Shown: piece by piece, positions 1 to 9,614 of the stretch
Position numbering within the stretch: the first letter of the stretch is position 1
Layout of the letters: every line of letters begins with the position of its first letter
From: Victivallis lenta
GTDB taxonomy: Bacteria > Verrucomicrobiota > Lentisphaeria > Victivallales > Victivallaceae
Length of the DNA: 64,000 nucleotides
Direction of reading: 5' to 3'
Assembly: GCF_009695545.1 (NCBI RefSeq)
Contig: NZ_VUNS01000009.1
Location: 99,396 to 163,395, forward strand
Position numbers and translations under genes: made by a program
The notes under the pieces: generated by a model
The model's input: the letters and a program-made list of their open reading frames with translations, nothing else
Databases searched by the model: none
What the model was told of the DNA's origin: nothing

Positions 1-461
1 ACGCCAAGGTCTTCCAGTGTCCGGCCGATTCAAGTCGATTGCCGTTGGAACACGAAGTTTTCTATTTTTATGATCAGAACGATCAGGAAATTTCCCGTTA
101 TAACTCCTATGGCGTGAATGGTAATATCGCCGGTTCGTTTTCCCAGCCGAACGTTGCAAGCGACAACTGGCTGACCTGGCCTGCCGTAAAAATCGTCAGC
201 CTGAAAGCTCCCTCGCGTCAGGTATATGCCACAGACTATGCCGGTACCGGAACTACGGCAAAATTCATTTATGCCGCTCCAGAAATTCCGTTGGATTACG
301 CCTTTGAAAGTTTGGTGAAATCCCACGGGGACAGCATCAATCTTCTTTGTACAGATGGTCATGTTTCTTCTGCCCGGCCGCGTTTGACGGATGCGAGCTG
401 GAGCAATGAATTCCGTTGGTGGCGTGATACGACGCGCCTTGCCGGCGGAGCATACGAATAG
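1..461 (+). CDS. Pseudopilin-like protein, 3' part only (5' end outside window)
   Basis: The reading frame is open from base 3 to the stop at 459-461, so the gene begins left of the window. A TTG at 39 lies inside the frame and is unlikely to be the start, because the residues before it (FQCPADSS) match the CPAD segment found in the middle of Lentisphaerota/Planctomycete pseudopilins. The C-terminal part has the LLCTDGHV motif (about 345-365) where these proteins carry their FxDGHV signature. The missing N-terminus would hold the prepilin cleavage and methylation helix. The next gene on the same strand encodes a secreted glycoside hydrolase, the usual partner of this family here. Its role at the cell surface is unknown. 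Confidence 0.8.
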   Translation, partial: AKVFQCPADSSRLPLEHEVFYFYDQNDQEISRYNSYGVNGNIAGSFSQPNVASDNWLTWPAVKIVSLKAPSRQVYATDYAGTGTTAKFIYAAPEIPLDYAFESLVKSHGDSINLLCTDGHVSSARPRLTDASWSNEFRWWRDTTRLAGGAYE

Positions 462-531
462 TCGGGACAGCAGACACATCCTGATGAAACTCGTCACACT
501 TTTCAACGTTAATTTACCTGAAGACATTCTC

Positions 532-3444
532 ATGAATTTAAAATTTCTCAAACTCAAGGGGTTGCTGTTCTGCTGCCTGACGGCGGCCACCGCAACCGCG
601 CAGCCGCCGGCCCGGGTGATGTTGGACGATTTTACGACCATCACGACCTGGCAGAACATGGGAGGCACCGAGAATCCTGAAGAAAACATCTACTGGAGCC
701 GCTGCGGCAGCTTTCCGGACGCTTCGCGTCCCGACGGATATTGCGCAAAGCTCACCTTCGACGCCGCGGGACGGGAAGCCGAGTTCGGCATGGGCAACAA
801 CCGCGTCTTTCTCCAGAAGCTGGACGAAAATGCGGAAGGCATTCGCCTGCAAGTCAATCCATGCGGTTTCAACACCCGCTTTACGGCTGATCTCAAGTTG
901 AGCGACGGACAGTTGATCCGTACTGCTTATGTACCCGCCTCCGGCGACGGCTGGCGCGAAATCTTCATCCCCTTTCCGAAAGAGAAGATCGCCGGACGCC
1001 ATCCCTTCTCCGTTTACCGGCTGGTGGTGTGGTTCTCCGGCCCGGCCAGAGGGGAGATCTTCTTCGACGATGTCGAGGTGGATTTCAAAAAACTGCCGGA
1101 AGATCTCGCTCCGCTCACCGCCGAACCGGTTTACCGCAAGCTCGGCTGGCGCCCCGGCGAACAGGTGACGCCGGAATATCTGTTCCGCAACCGACTTTCC
1201 ACGCCGTTCTCCGGCGAAATCACGGTAAAGGGAGCCGGGAAGGAATTCACCCGGAAGATCGAACTTCCTCCCTACGGGCTCTGCTATCAGCAATTCGATT
1301 TCGGCAGTTTCGACACGCAGGAGCCCCATCCGGTCGCCGTCGCGTTCGGCGGCGAGCCGCTGCATCTCGGCTGGATCTCGGTTTTCGAACCGAACAGCGG
1401 CCCGGTCAACAAGCGGCCGATGTGGTTTTCCGTCGAGGACCAGGAGCTGAACAACTGTTACGAAGAGGGAGTGCTGCACGCCTCCTGGCTGCCGCAGCTC
1501 GGCGTCGACATGATCCGCGCCGGCCTGATGGGCAACGCCCAGATGGCCAAAGGCAAATTGCGCGCCGAAGCGCTGCGCAAACTCTGGACGCCTCCGATCG
1601 AGGCCGGCGTCAAACTGCTGATCGATTATGCCGGGTATATGCCGCCGTGGGTGATCAGGCCGAACCCGACTTCGCCGCTCGACTGCCGCTGGGAGGAATT
1701 CGACGCGCTGATGACCGAATTCGCCAAATTCTTCGGCGCCATGCCGGAAGCGCGGTATTTCGAGTTCATCAATGAACCGAATCTCAACCACTCCCGGACG
1801 ATGACGGATGATTATCTGACCGCCCTGAGCCGCCTGTATCCGATCTTCAAAAAACATGCTCCGCATGTAAAGATCACCACCGGCGGCTTCTGCCCGGCGA
1901 TCCCCGGCTCGCAGCCGCAGTTCATCGAGCGCCTGCTGGCCCGCCCGGAGATCTTCGACGTCATCGCCTACCATGAGCACGGCAATTACCCGCACTACCG
2001 CTTCACGTTCGACATCGTGAAGAAAATCGCGGGCCCCGGCCACAAGCCGATCATCAATACGGAGGCCGCCACCCGTTCCTTCATGGCCGCCCCCCGGGAA
2101 TTCTACGCCCAGGCCGACCAGCTGGTCAGGAAGATCACCTACAGCAAGGCGGTCGGCATGGAATATTACAACTGGTTCATGATGCAGGATTACTGGGACA
2201 AAGGCATCGGCGCCGACGACACCTTCAGCCTGGTGACGGTCTACAACCAGCCGAAACCCTCCTTCCTGGCTTACGCGGAACTGATCCGGCAGCTCTCCAA
2301 CCGTGATTTCAGCGGCATGGCGGAGCTCGATCCGCTGCTGGAAGCCTTCCGCTTCACCGGAGAAACAGACGAAGTGACCGTCGTATGGGAAAAACGCCGG
2401 GCGGATGGGCTGAAATTCGTCCTCCGTTCCGACGTTCCGGTCCTCCGCACCGACATTTACGGCAACACCCGGACACTGAAGCCGCAGAACGGCCTGGTCA
2501 CAGTGGAAAGCGCAAGTCTGCCCTTCTACCTGAAAGCACCGAAGGGAAAACTCCAGGCACAGCCCCGGCTCCTTTCCTTCCGGGACGGTTTGGCGGCGGT
2601 GCCGGGAGAACGTGTAAAGACGGTTGTGACCCTCGTCAATCCCCTGCCCCAGGCGCTGCGCTACCGGCTGAAGCTCGGCGGACGCTCTTTTTCGGGTGAG
2701 CTCAAGCGGGGAGAAAGCAGAGAAATTCCGGTGAATGTCACGATCCCGGCGGAGCAGCTCCACGGCGAAAGCGTGATTCCCGCCGAACTGATCCTTTCGG
2801 ACAGAAACGGAAAGGTGTTCGAGGATTCGCTGCCGATTCCTTATGTCTGCTGCGTCGAAATCCCGGAGAAAGGCGCTCCGGAAAAGACGGTCGTGCTGGA
2901 TTCTCCCGCCGCGCTGCGCGAACTGGTGTTCGTGCCGACCATCCCGCGCTGGAGCGGCAAAGAGGATCTCTCCGCGACGCTCTCCTTCAGCTGGTCCGGG
3001 GAAGGGCTGCATGTCAGATGCCGCGTGACCGACCAGGAGCACAACGGCGACCACACCGGCCCCCATATCTGGAAAAACGACAGCATCCAGTTCGGCCTCG
3101 ACCCGATGAACGGCAGGAACTGGAGCGAATACACCTTCTCGCTCACCGGCGACGGCGCGGCCGCCTGGAACCATAATCCGCCGGAAGGATTCAAATCCGG
3201 AAAATTCGACGGAGCCTGTTCCGTCACCCGCAGGGGCAACCTGACCGAATACAGCTTCACGATTCCTCCGGAGCGGCTCGGCTTCGAGCTGAAGGACGGC
3301 ACGCAATTCCGCATCGCCCTGCTGATCAACGACAGCGACGGCGGCATCCGCTCGCGCACGATGCTGTTCTTCGACGGGCTGGACGGCCACAAGGACACCG
3401 GCAAGTTCGGCCTTGTGCAGCTGCGTTCCGGGCGCAGGAAATAA
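532..3444 (+). CDS. Secreted clan GH-A glycoside hydrolase with CBM9-like C-terminal domain
   Basis: 970 aa. The ATG at 532 is chosen because it opens a signal peptide (MNLKFLKLKGLLFCCL, then ATATAQ); the frame is open further upstream, but that part overlaps the previous gene. Residues about 20-200 form a jelly-roll-like carbohydrate-binding region. A TIM-barrel-like domain follows, with EFINEPN (predicted acid/base E415) and IINTEA (predicted nucleophile E511), a spacing typical of clan GH-A retaining enzymes. Residues about 790-965 resemble CBM9 domains (WSGKEDLSATLSFSW, later SIQFGLDP). It probably cleaves an extracellular or periplasmic polysaccharide. The substrate cannot be told; GH39- or GH5-like relatives are the nearest guess. 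Confidence 0.8.
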   Translation: MNLKFLKLKGLLFCCLTAATATAQPPARVMLDDFTTITTWQNMGGTENPEENIYWSRCGSFPDASRPDGYCAKLTFDAAGREAEFGMGNNRVFLQKLDENAEGIRLQVNPCGFNTRFTADLKLSDGQLIRTAYVPASGDGWREIFIPFPKEKIAGRHPFSVYRLVVWFSGPARGEIFFDDVEVDFKKLPEDLAPLTAEPVYRKLGWRPGEQVTPEYLFRNRLSTPFSGEITVKGAGKEFTRKIELPPYGLCYQQFDFGSFDTQEPHPVAVAFGGEPLHLGWISVFEPNSGPVNKRPMWFSVEDQELNNCYEEGVLHASWLPQLGVDMIRAGLMGNAQMAKGKLRAEALRKLWTPPIEAGVKLLIDYAGYMPPWVIRPNPTSPLDCRWEEFDALMTEFAKFFGAMPEARYFEFINEPNLNHSRTMTDDYLTALSRLYPIFKKHAPHVKITTGGFCPAIPGSQPQFIERLLARPEIFDVIAYHEHGNYPHYRFTFDIVKKIAGPGHKPIINTEAATRSFMAAPREFYAQADQLVRKITYSKAVGMEYYNWFMMQDYWDKGIGADDTFSLVTVYNQPKPSFLAYAELIRQLSNRDFSGMAELDPLLEAFRFTGETDEVTVVWEKRRADGLKFVLRSDVPVLRTDIYGNTRTLKPQNGLVTVESASLPFYLKAPKGKLQAQPRLLSFRDGLAAVPGERVKTVVTLVNPLPQALRYRLKLGGRSFSGELKRGESREIPVNVTIPAEQLHGESVIPAELILSDRNGKVFEDSLPIPYVCCVEIPEKGAPEKTVVLDSPAALRELVFVPTIPRWSGKEDLSATLSFSWSGEGLHVRCRVTDQEHNGDHTGPHIWKNDSIQFGLDPMNGRNWSEYTFSLTGDGAAAWNHNPPEGFKSGKFDGACSVTRRGNLTEYSFTIPPERLGFELKDGTQFRIALLINDSDGGIRSRTMLFFDGLDGHKDTGKFGLVQLRSGRRK

Positions 3445-3562
3445 CCCGGACCAAAAGACCGGGACCATCGTGTTTCGCCGGCCGGAGAAGGACGGCGGGA
3501 CACAATCGTCCCTTTTTCACCCGCCGACAACCATATTGACATCAAACCTGAACCGGAATAAA

Positions 3563-6500
3563 ATGCTTGACTCTATTCTCTCCCGTCTGCCGGCCCCCGG
3601 CAAAGAATTTCGCGGCGCTCCCTTCTGGGCGTGGAACGGCAAACTCGAACCGCAGGAGCTGCGGCGGCAAATCAACGATTTCCGGGGAATGGGCTTCGGC
3701 GGATTTTTCATGCATTCGCGCGTCGGCCTCAACACGGAGTATCTCGGGCGGGAGTGGTTCGAGTGCGTCCGGGCCTGCATCGACGAAGCGAAAAAATGCG
3801 GCATGGACGCCTGGCTCTACGACGAGGACCGCTGGCCTTCCGGCGCGGCGGGCGGGCTCGTCACCCGCAATCCGGAATACCGCAGCCGTTTCATCCAGTG
3901 CATTTCCGGGGACGAAGCCCGGGCGGAGGACGGGTGCCGGACGCTCGGCTGTTTCGCCGCGGCCGACCTGAACGCGCGCCGCTGCTCCTCCTTCCGCCGC
4001 CTGGAAAGCGCCGGTGAACCGCTGGCCGAAAATGAAACGCTGCTGCGCTTCCGGCTGTCCGTCGCCCCCGACAGCTCCTGGTTCAACGGCGAAGCCTATC
4101 TGGATGTGCTGAATGAAAAAGCTGTGGAGGAATTCATCCGCGTCACCCATGAGAGATACCGGGCTGAACTGGGTTCGGAATTCGGCGGCACGGTCCCGGG
4201 AATCTTCTCCGACGAACCGAATTTCCGGACCGGGTTCCTGCCGGGCAGCATGAGCATGCCGTGGACGGAATCCCTGCCGCAGACCTTTGCAGAATTGAGC
4301 GGCGGCATGAAGCTGTCCGACCGGCTGCCGGAGCTGTTTTTCAAGGTGGGTGACGAAGATTTTTCGCCGGTGCGCATGCACTACTACAACACCCTGACGC
4401 ATCTCTTCGTCAATGCCTTCAGCCGCCGGATCGGCGCGTGGTGCGAAAAAAACAACCTGCTTTTCACCGGCCACGTCCTTCTCGAAGACAACGTCGTCAG
4501 CCAGAGCAGTTTCGTCGGCAGCGCCATGCGTTTCTATGAATATATGCAGAGTCCCGGAATCGATCTCCTGACCGAGCATTGGAATATTTTCCTGGCGGCC
4601 AAGCAGTGCGTTTCGGCCGCCCGCCAGTTCGGGCGGTCTCTCCGGCTCAGCGAAACCTACGGCTGCACCGGCTGGGATTTTCCCTTCGCCGGGCACAAGG
4701 CGCTGGGCGACTGGCAGACCGCGCTGGGAATCAACTTCTTCTGCCCCCACCTGGCCTGGTACACGATGGAGGGGGAAGGCAAGCGGGATTATCCGGCCGG
4801 CATCTCCAGCCAGTCGCCGTGGTTCGAATCCTATCACCGGATCACGGATTATTTCGCCCGGATCAACCTGGCCCTCTCCGGCGGCGCCGAGGTGCGCGAT
4901 CTGCTGGTCGTGCATCCGATCGAATCGACCTGGGGCGTCTTCTACGAAGGGCGCGACAGTGCGGAGCCGGAGTGGAACACAGCGGAAGAAAACCGGCTGG
5001 TCCATCTGACCAACTTCCTGCTCGGGCAGCATCTGGATTTCGATTTCGGCGACGAAGAGATCATGGCCCGGCACGGCGCGGCGGAAGAGGCCGGACTCCG
5101 CATCGGCCAGGCAGTTTATCAGGCCGTGCTGCTGCCGGAAATGCGCACCATCCGCAGGAGCACGCTCGAACTGCTGACTGCGTTCCGCCGCAACGGCGGA
5201 ACGGTCTGTTTCCTCGGCGCGCCGCCGGAACGGACCGACGGCGCAATTTCCGGGGCGGCTGCGGAGGCTTACCGGAATTTCCGGAAGGCGGCGGAGCACG
5301 AACTCGCGGCGGCACTCGGCCCGGCGGTGCGTCATCTCTCCATTGCCGCCGCCGGAACGGAGGCGGAAAGCATTCTCTGCCAGTTGCGCCGCCATGACGA
5401 TTGCGAAGTTCTCTTCTGCTGCAACACCGGGGTGGAAATGCGCGACCGTCAGATGGAGATGCCGCTGGTGCGCGACCGCAATCTGGAATATCCCGCAGTC
5501 CGGATCGCCTGGAAGCTGCCGGCCGCTTACCGGATCTATGAAATCGACCCATCATCCGGGGAGATTTTTCCGGTCGACGGCTTTTATGAAAACGGCTGCC
5601 GGGCGGCGGACACCTCCTTCGCCGCGCTGCAATCCCGGCTTTTCATTGCTGCGCAGGAGATTCCGGCCTGCCGTAAACGCCGGGACGCCGCGCCGGGCGC
5701 CCCGGTGGTGGAAATCCCGGCGGGCGTTCCGCTCCCCGTCCGGCGCAGCGAGCCGAACGTGCTGCTGCTGGCGGAGCCGGAATACCGGATCGACGGCGGC
5801 GGCTGGCAGGCGTCGGAACCGGTTCTGAAGCTGGACGACCGTCTCCGGGAACGGCTCGGAGCCCGGCCGCGCGGCGGCGAAATGATCCAGCCGTGGCTCG
5901 CCCCCCGGCGGGAACCGGAACGCAAACTGGCGCTGGAGCTGAAATACGAGTTCGACTGCCGGGATATTCCGCCGGAAGAGTGCCGTCTGGCGCTGGAGAG
6001 GCCGGAACTGTACGAGGCCGAATTCAACGGAGTTCCCATCGCGCCGCTGCCGGATGCGTGGTGGGTGGACCGTTCCCTGCGGCTGCTGGCGCTCCCCCGT
6101 GCGCTTTTCGTACAGGGCCGGAACCGGATTACGCTCAGAACCGCCTACCATGCCGGAATGCCGGGGCTGGAATACTGTTATTTGCTCGGCGAATTCGCGG
6201 TCGGGGAGAACGCCGTTCTGACCGCTCCGCCGCAGACGCTGGTCCGCGGGGACTGGACGAAGCAGGGACTGCCGTACTATTCCGGCAACCTGACTTACCG
6301 GTTCGACCTGCCCGACGGCACGGCGGATGGAACGGTTCTGGAGCTCGGCCCCTGGCGTGGAACCGCAGTGCTGGTATCCGTCAACGGCGGAAAGGCGGCG
6401 ATGGCCGCCTGGCCGCCGTACCGCACGGTACTGACGGGGCTGACCGGCCGCGGCGACCGGGTGGAGGTCACCATCCTCGGTCACCGCCGCAACTCCCACG

Positions 6501-6604
6501 GCCCGTTCTACCTGAAGGACAAGTGGCCGGTCTGGACCGGGCCGTTCGAGTTCCGGAAGTACGAGACCGGAGAGCCGCAGCTGGTGCCGGCGGGGCTTCT
6601 GTAA
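3563..6604 (+). CDS. Large GH106/GH2-like glycoside hydrolase (putative alpha-L-rhamnosidase-like)
   Basis: 1013 aa from the ATG at 3563. The frame is open upstream, but that part overlaps the end of the previous gene. The start FRGAPFWAWNGKLEPQEL, then GFGGFFMHSRVGL and DEDRWPSG, is the pattern of GH106-like proteins (alpha-L-rhamnosidase relatives). Likely active-site acids are in FSDEPNF (about residue 217) and LSETYGCTGW (about 365). A sugar-binding beta-sandwich of the GH2-N type fills the last 200 residues (LTYRFDLPDG, then VLELGPWRGTAVLVSVNG). No signal peptide is seen, so the enzyme is probably cytoplasmic and acts on imported oligosaccharides. The family call rests on motif recall only. 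Confidence 0.7.
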   Translation: MLDSILSRLPAPGKEFRGAPFWAWNGKLEPQELRRQINDFRGMGFGGFFMHSRVGLNTEYLGREWFECVRACIDEAKKCGMDAWLYDEDRWPSGAAGGLVTRNPEYRSRFIQCISGDEARAEDGCRTLGCFAAADLNARRCSSFRRLESAGEPLAENETLLRFRLSVAPDSSWFNGEAYLDVLNEKAVEEFIRVTHERYRAELGSEFGGTVPGIFSDEPNFRTGFLPGSMSMPWTESLPQTFAELSGGMKLSDRLPELFFKVGDEDFSPVRMHYYNTLTHLFVNAFSRRIGAWCEKNNLLFTGHVLLEDNVVSQSSFVGSAMRFYEYMQSPGIDLLTEHWNIFLAAKQCVSAARQFGRSLRLSETYGCTGWDFPFAGHKALGDWQTALGINFFCPHLAWYTMEGEGKRDYPAGISSQSPWFESYHRITDYFARINLALSGGAEVRDLLVVHPIESTWGVFYEGRDSAEPEWNTAEENRLVHLTNFLLGQHLDFDFGDEEIMARHGAAEEAGLRIGQAVYQAVLLPEMRTIRRSTLELLTAFRRNGGTVCFLGAPPERTDGAISGAAAEAYRNFRKAAEHELAAALGPAVRHLSIAAAGTEAESILCQLRRHDDCEVLFCCNTGVEMRDRQMEMPLVRDRNLEYPAVRIAWKLPAAYRIYEIDPSSGEIFPVDGFYENGCRAADTSFAALQSRLFIAAQEIPACRKRRDAAPGAPVVEIPAGVPLPVRRSEPNVLLLAEPEYRIDGGGWQASEPVLKLDDRLRERLGARPRGGEMIQPWLAPRREPERKLALELKYEFDCRDIPPEECRLALERPELYEAEFNGVPIAPLPDAWWVDRSLRLLALPRALFVQGRNRITLRTAYHAGMPGLEYCYLLGEFAVGENAVLTAPPQTLVRGDWTKQGLPYYSGNLTYRFDLPDGTADGTVLELGPWRGTAVLVSVNGGKAAMAAWPPYRTVLTGLTGRGDRVEVTILGHRRNSHGPFYLKDKWPVWTGPFEFRKYETGEPQLVPAGLL

Positions 6605-6610
6605 CCGACG

Positions 6611-6644
6611 GGAGCGAACGCATCCGGCAGGGCGCGTCCGCTCC
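6611..6644. terminator. Inverted repeat between convergent genes
   Basis: GGAGCGAACGC (6611-6621) and GCGTCCGCTCC (6634-6644) can pair over 11 bases with one mismatch. It lies in the 53-bp gap between two convergent genes. There is no clear T-run, so a terminator role is only likely. Confidence 0.4.
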
Positions 6645-6657
6645 GGCGCTTCCGGAA

Positions 6658-8655
6658 TCAGCGGCCGCGGCGCCAGGACGCGACGGTTTCGGAATCGTAG
6701 AGAAGCCGGATGAAAAGGCCGCCGACCACGGAACGGGCCTGAAAGCCGACCTGCGCCCCGCTTCCGGTATCATACCAGTCGGTCATCGGCACCCGGCTGG
6801 GCGACTCCTTCAGGAAATCGATCACCGGAGACAGCAGGGCCTGGAAATCGTCATCTTTTCCGGTCAGGCAGGCGCAGTAGAGAAGCCAGTCCAGCTTGGT
6901 GTAATCCGCCCGGCTGTCGAGCGGCAGTCCGTAGCGGTTCTGGTGCGCCCGGTAGAAGGCGACCTCGCGCTCCGCCAGCGACGCAGGAAAAAGCTTCAGT
7001 TCGAGCAGCCGGTCATAAACCAGATTGTATTTCTGGCTCCAGGAACCCGCCTGATCGAAGGCCAGACGGGTGCATTCGCCGCCGTCGGCGGCCTTCAGCC
7101 ATTCAGCGGCGAACTTCTCGGCAACGGCGCGGAAATATTCCGCATCGTCCGTTTCTCCCAGGATTCCGGCCGCCTGCGCGAAAGCGCCCAGCCCGAGGAT
7201 CGCCTTCAGCGCCAGATTGGCGTTGTGCGCCAGATGCCCGGCGAAATCGTCGGTACAGAGCTGGGAAGCCGGGTCCATGCCGTTGCCGACCAGGTAAACC
7301 GCCCACTTTCTGAGCTGTCCGTAGTGGCGGCCGACGAATTCACGGCGGTCGCCGAATTTGAGCAGAGCTCCGGCCAGAAGCAGCATGTTGCCGCATTCTT
7401 CGACCGGCATCTGCGTTTCCGGGTTGCAGTCGTACTGGCCGTTGGCCAGCGGATAAGTGCCGAGATCATGCGGGGCGAAATCACATTTCCAGCGCCGCGA
7501 TTCGAGAAACTCAAATATCGGGACCAGCATGGCTTCGAGCAACTCCGGCGCGACGAGCAGAAACAGCGGCGCCGAAGGATAAGTCACGTCGACCGTCGCA
7601 ATGCAGCCGTTGGAATGGTTCTCCTTTGAGAAGAACAGCGCCCTGCCCCGCCGGTCGGCGGCCAGCTTATGGGCGGCGACTGCCTGCCGGTAAGCGCCGG
7701 CGCAGAGCACGGCATAGTTTTCGCCCCCGAGTTTCCGGCAGTCGGCAAGCAGCCGGTCATCGAATTCCGCCGCACGGCGCTCGATTCCGGGGTAGTCGGC
7801 AAAAGCCCTGCCCAGCATGGCGGCGAAACTTTCTCCGTCTTTGCGCCAGTAATCGACCAGCTTCTCATTCAGGAACTCTATCGCGAAAATATCGTCGCAG
7901 GCCACCGCCAGCCGCAGCGTCTCCGGGTCGGCGCCGACTCTGCCGAAATCATGTGACGCCGCGCAGACCGGCCAGTTGAAAAGCAGGGTGGTCATCGGGT
8001 CAAGCAGATCGTCGCAGCCGTCGATGGAACCGTCCCGGCAGAAACTCCCGCGCAGGATTTCGGCTTTCTGATACCGCAGCACGGTTGCCGGATCGGCCGG
8101 AGCGGCCAGATAGAGCCGCCCCCAGTCGATCTTGACGATATCGCCGCATTCGCGGAGCGGATGGTCGTTCAGGCCGCCGGCAAACGCCAGCTTCAGCCCG
8201 GCCGCTTCGCCGCGGCCGCCGGCAACCTGACGCCCGGCGCCGTTAACGATCCAGTCGGCGCCGCAATCCAGGTAGAACTGCACGTCGTGTTCACGGCCGT
8301 CGATGGCGCGGACCTCCGGAACCAGATAGCAGAGCGGGCGGCTGAGAAGTTCCGGATCATCCGGCAGCAGCGGCGAAAGGAAAGTGAATTTCAGCTCGAC
8401 GCCGCCTGCCGAAAAGGTATAGATCGTCCGGGTCGGCAGAACTTCGCAGCCGGTCTGCTCCATCGCCTCGCCGCCGTCGGGACCGGCGAAACGCAAACTT
8501 CGGCCGTCGATCCGCAGAATGCCGGAGAGCCTGCTGTCGGCTCCTCCCCAGTGGCAGCTCCAGCTTTCGGTCAGCCGGTCGGAAAAGCTCCAGACGCTGA
8601 AAAAGGGGTCATGGACGACCAGCGGAACAGCGGGATAACGCCTCTGTTGTGTCAT
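6658..8655 (-). CDS. DUF4965/DUF5127 glutaminase-like family protein
   Basis: 665 aa. The start is at 8655 (MTQQRRYPAVPLVV), with AAAGGA upstream; the open frame reaches 8760 but that part overlaps the esterase gene. The opening (RYPAVPLVVHDPFFSVWSF, then SCHWGGADSRLSGILRIDG) is characteristic of the fungal glutaminase A / DUF5127-DUF4965-DUF1793 family. The C-terminal half looks like an (alpha/alpha)6 barrel (GTYPLANGQYDCNPETQMPV, AGSWSQKYNLVYDRLL). No signal peptide is visible. Family members have been annotated as glutaminases, but in glycan loci they are more likely glycosidases; the reaction is unknown here. It is last in a five-gene minus-strand run with the esterase, GH36, SGNH and symporter genes. 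Confidence 0.8.
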   Translation of the reverse strand: MTQQRRYPAVPLVVHDPFFSVWSFSDRLTESWSCHWGGADSRLSGILRIDGRSLRFAGPDGGEAMEQTGCEVLPTRTIYTFSAGGVELKFTFLSPLLPDDPELLSRPLCYLVPEVRAIDGREHDVQFYLDCGADWIVNGAGRQVAGGRGEAAGLKLAFAGGLNDHPLRECGDIVKIDWGRLYLAAPADPATVLRYQKAEILRGSFCRDGSIDGCDDLLDPMTTLLFNWPVCAASHDFGRVGADPETLRLAVACDDIFAIEFLNEKLVDYWRKDGESFAAMLGRAFADYPGIERRAAEFDDRLLADCRKLGGENYAVLCAGAYRQAVAAHKLAADRRGRALFFSKENHSNGCIATVDVTYPSAPLFLLVAPELLEAMLVPIFEFLESRRWKCDFAPHDLGTYPLANGQYDCNPETQMPVEECGNMLLLAGALLKFGDRREFVGRHYGQLRKWAVYLVGNGMDPASQLCTDDFAGHLAHNANLALKAILGLGAFAQAAGILGETDDAEYFRAVAEKFAAEWLKAADGGECTRLAFDQAGSWSQKYNLVYDRLLELKLFPASLAEREVAFYRAHQNRYGLPLDSRADYTKLDWLLYCACLTGKDDDFQALLSPVIDFLKESPSRVPMTDWYDTGSGAQVGFQARSVVGGLFIRLLYDSETVASWRRGR

Positions 8656-8708
8656 AATCGAAAATCCTTTTCTGTACGTGAAGATTGAAGATTCCCAAAT
8701 TCCTGCGG

Positions 8709-9566
8709 TCAGGGCATGTCCGCCTGCCGCCTCAGCCAGCCGGCGGCAAGCAAAGGCCAATCCGCTACCGGCCTGCCGCTGCGGAGAATGCCGTAACCAT
8801 GCCCGCCTTCGGCAAAAATATGAAGCTCCGCCTGAACCGATGCCCGTTTCAGGGCGCGGAACCAGCCGAGCGAATTCTCTACGCGGACCTGGTCATCCTC
8901 CGCCTGAACCATGAAAGCCGGAGGAGTTCCGGAGTCGATACGGAATTCCGGCGCCGGCGCAAGAGCGTCGTCGCAGAGATAGGCCGGATAAATCAACGCG
9001 GTGAAATCCGGCCGGAACGGCAGCCGGTCCGCATCGTCAACCGGCGCATACGGCACCGGCTCCGCGGGGGCGGCAATCGACGCCGTCAGGTGCGCTCCCG
9101 CCGAGAAGCCGAGACAACCCGTCCGATCCGGCTGGATATGAAACGATTCCGCATGGAAGCGGATGAAACGCATCGCTCTCGCGGCGTCGGCGTGCGCGGC
9201 CTCCCGGCGATCCGGGCAGCGGTATTTCAGCAGAAAAGCGGAAAAACCGATCGAATTAAGCCAGCCGCAGATATCGCGGCCTTCATGGTTCCAGGCCAGA
9301 ATCTCATAGCCGCCGCCCGGACAGACCAGCACCGCCGGGTGCGGTCCCCGGCCGCTGGCCGGGAAGAAGGTCAGCGTCGGCCGGACGACGTCCGTCAGCC
9401 GGTCGATCCCGTCCTCCGACGCCAGAAAACGTTCCGTGACAACACAATCCCCGTCCCGGGCGAAAGGAGCGGGCAACTCCCACAATAAATACTCCGGATT
9501 GCCGGCTCCCGCGCCGGTCACGCCGGAAGAGAAGCGCAACTCCTCCGGGACACCTTTGATACTCAT
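8709..9566 (-). CDS. Alpha/beta-hydrolase, acetylxylan-esterase-like
   Basis: 285 aa with GGAGG eight bases before the ATG. It carries the alpha/beta hydrolase features in order: oxyanion segment CPGGGYE (82-88), nucleophile elbow GFSAG (S155), acid AEDDQ (D224/D225) and GGHGYG (H256). This layout matches the BD-FAE/acetylxylan esterase-like group that deacetylates sugars. It has no signal peptide, so it would act on imported oligosaccharides. It sits between GH36 and the DUF4965 gene, 48 bp after the former. Confidence 0.85.
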   Translation of the reverse strand: MSIKGVPEELRFSSGVTGAGAGNPEYLLWELPAPFARDGDCVVTERFLASEDGIDRLTDVVRPTLTFFPASGRGPHPAVLVCPGGGYEILAWNHEGRDICGWLNSIGFSAFLLKYRCPDRREAAHADAARAMRFIRFHAESFHIQPDRTGCLGFSAGAHLTASIAAPAEPVPYAPVDDADRLPFRPDFTALIYPAYLCDDALAPAPEFRIDSGTPPAFMVQAEDDQVRVENSLGWFRALKRASVQAELHIFAEGGHGYGILRSGRPVADWPLLAAGWLRRQADMP

Positions 9567-9614
9567 CGGAAAATCCTCCGTTTCAAACTGTCAGTTCCTG
9601 TCCGCCGGAAAACA

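Noticed and set aside
538..3468. Long minus-strand frame (976 codons) opposite the first GH gene
   Set aside because: It mirrors the GC-rich coding strand, has low-complexity Arg/Ala/Glu composition and no domain; the + strand has signal peptide, catalytic and CBM motifs.
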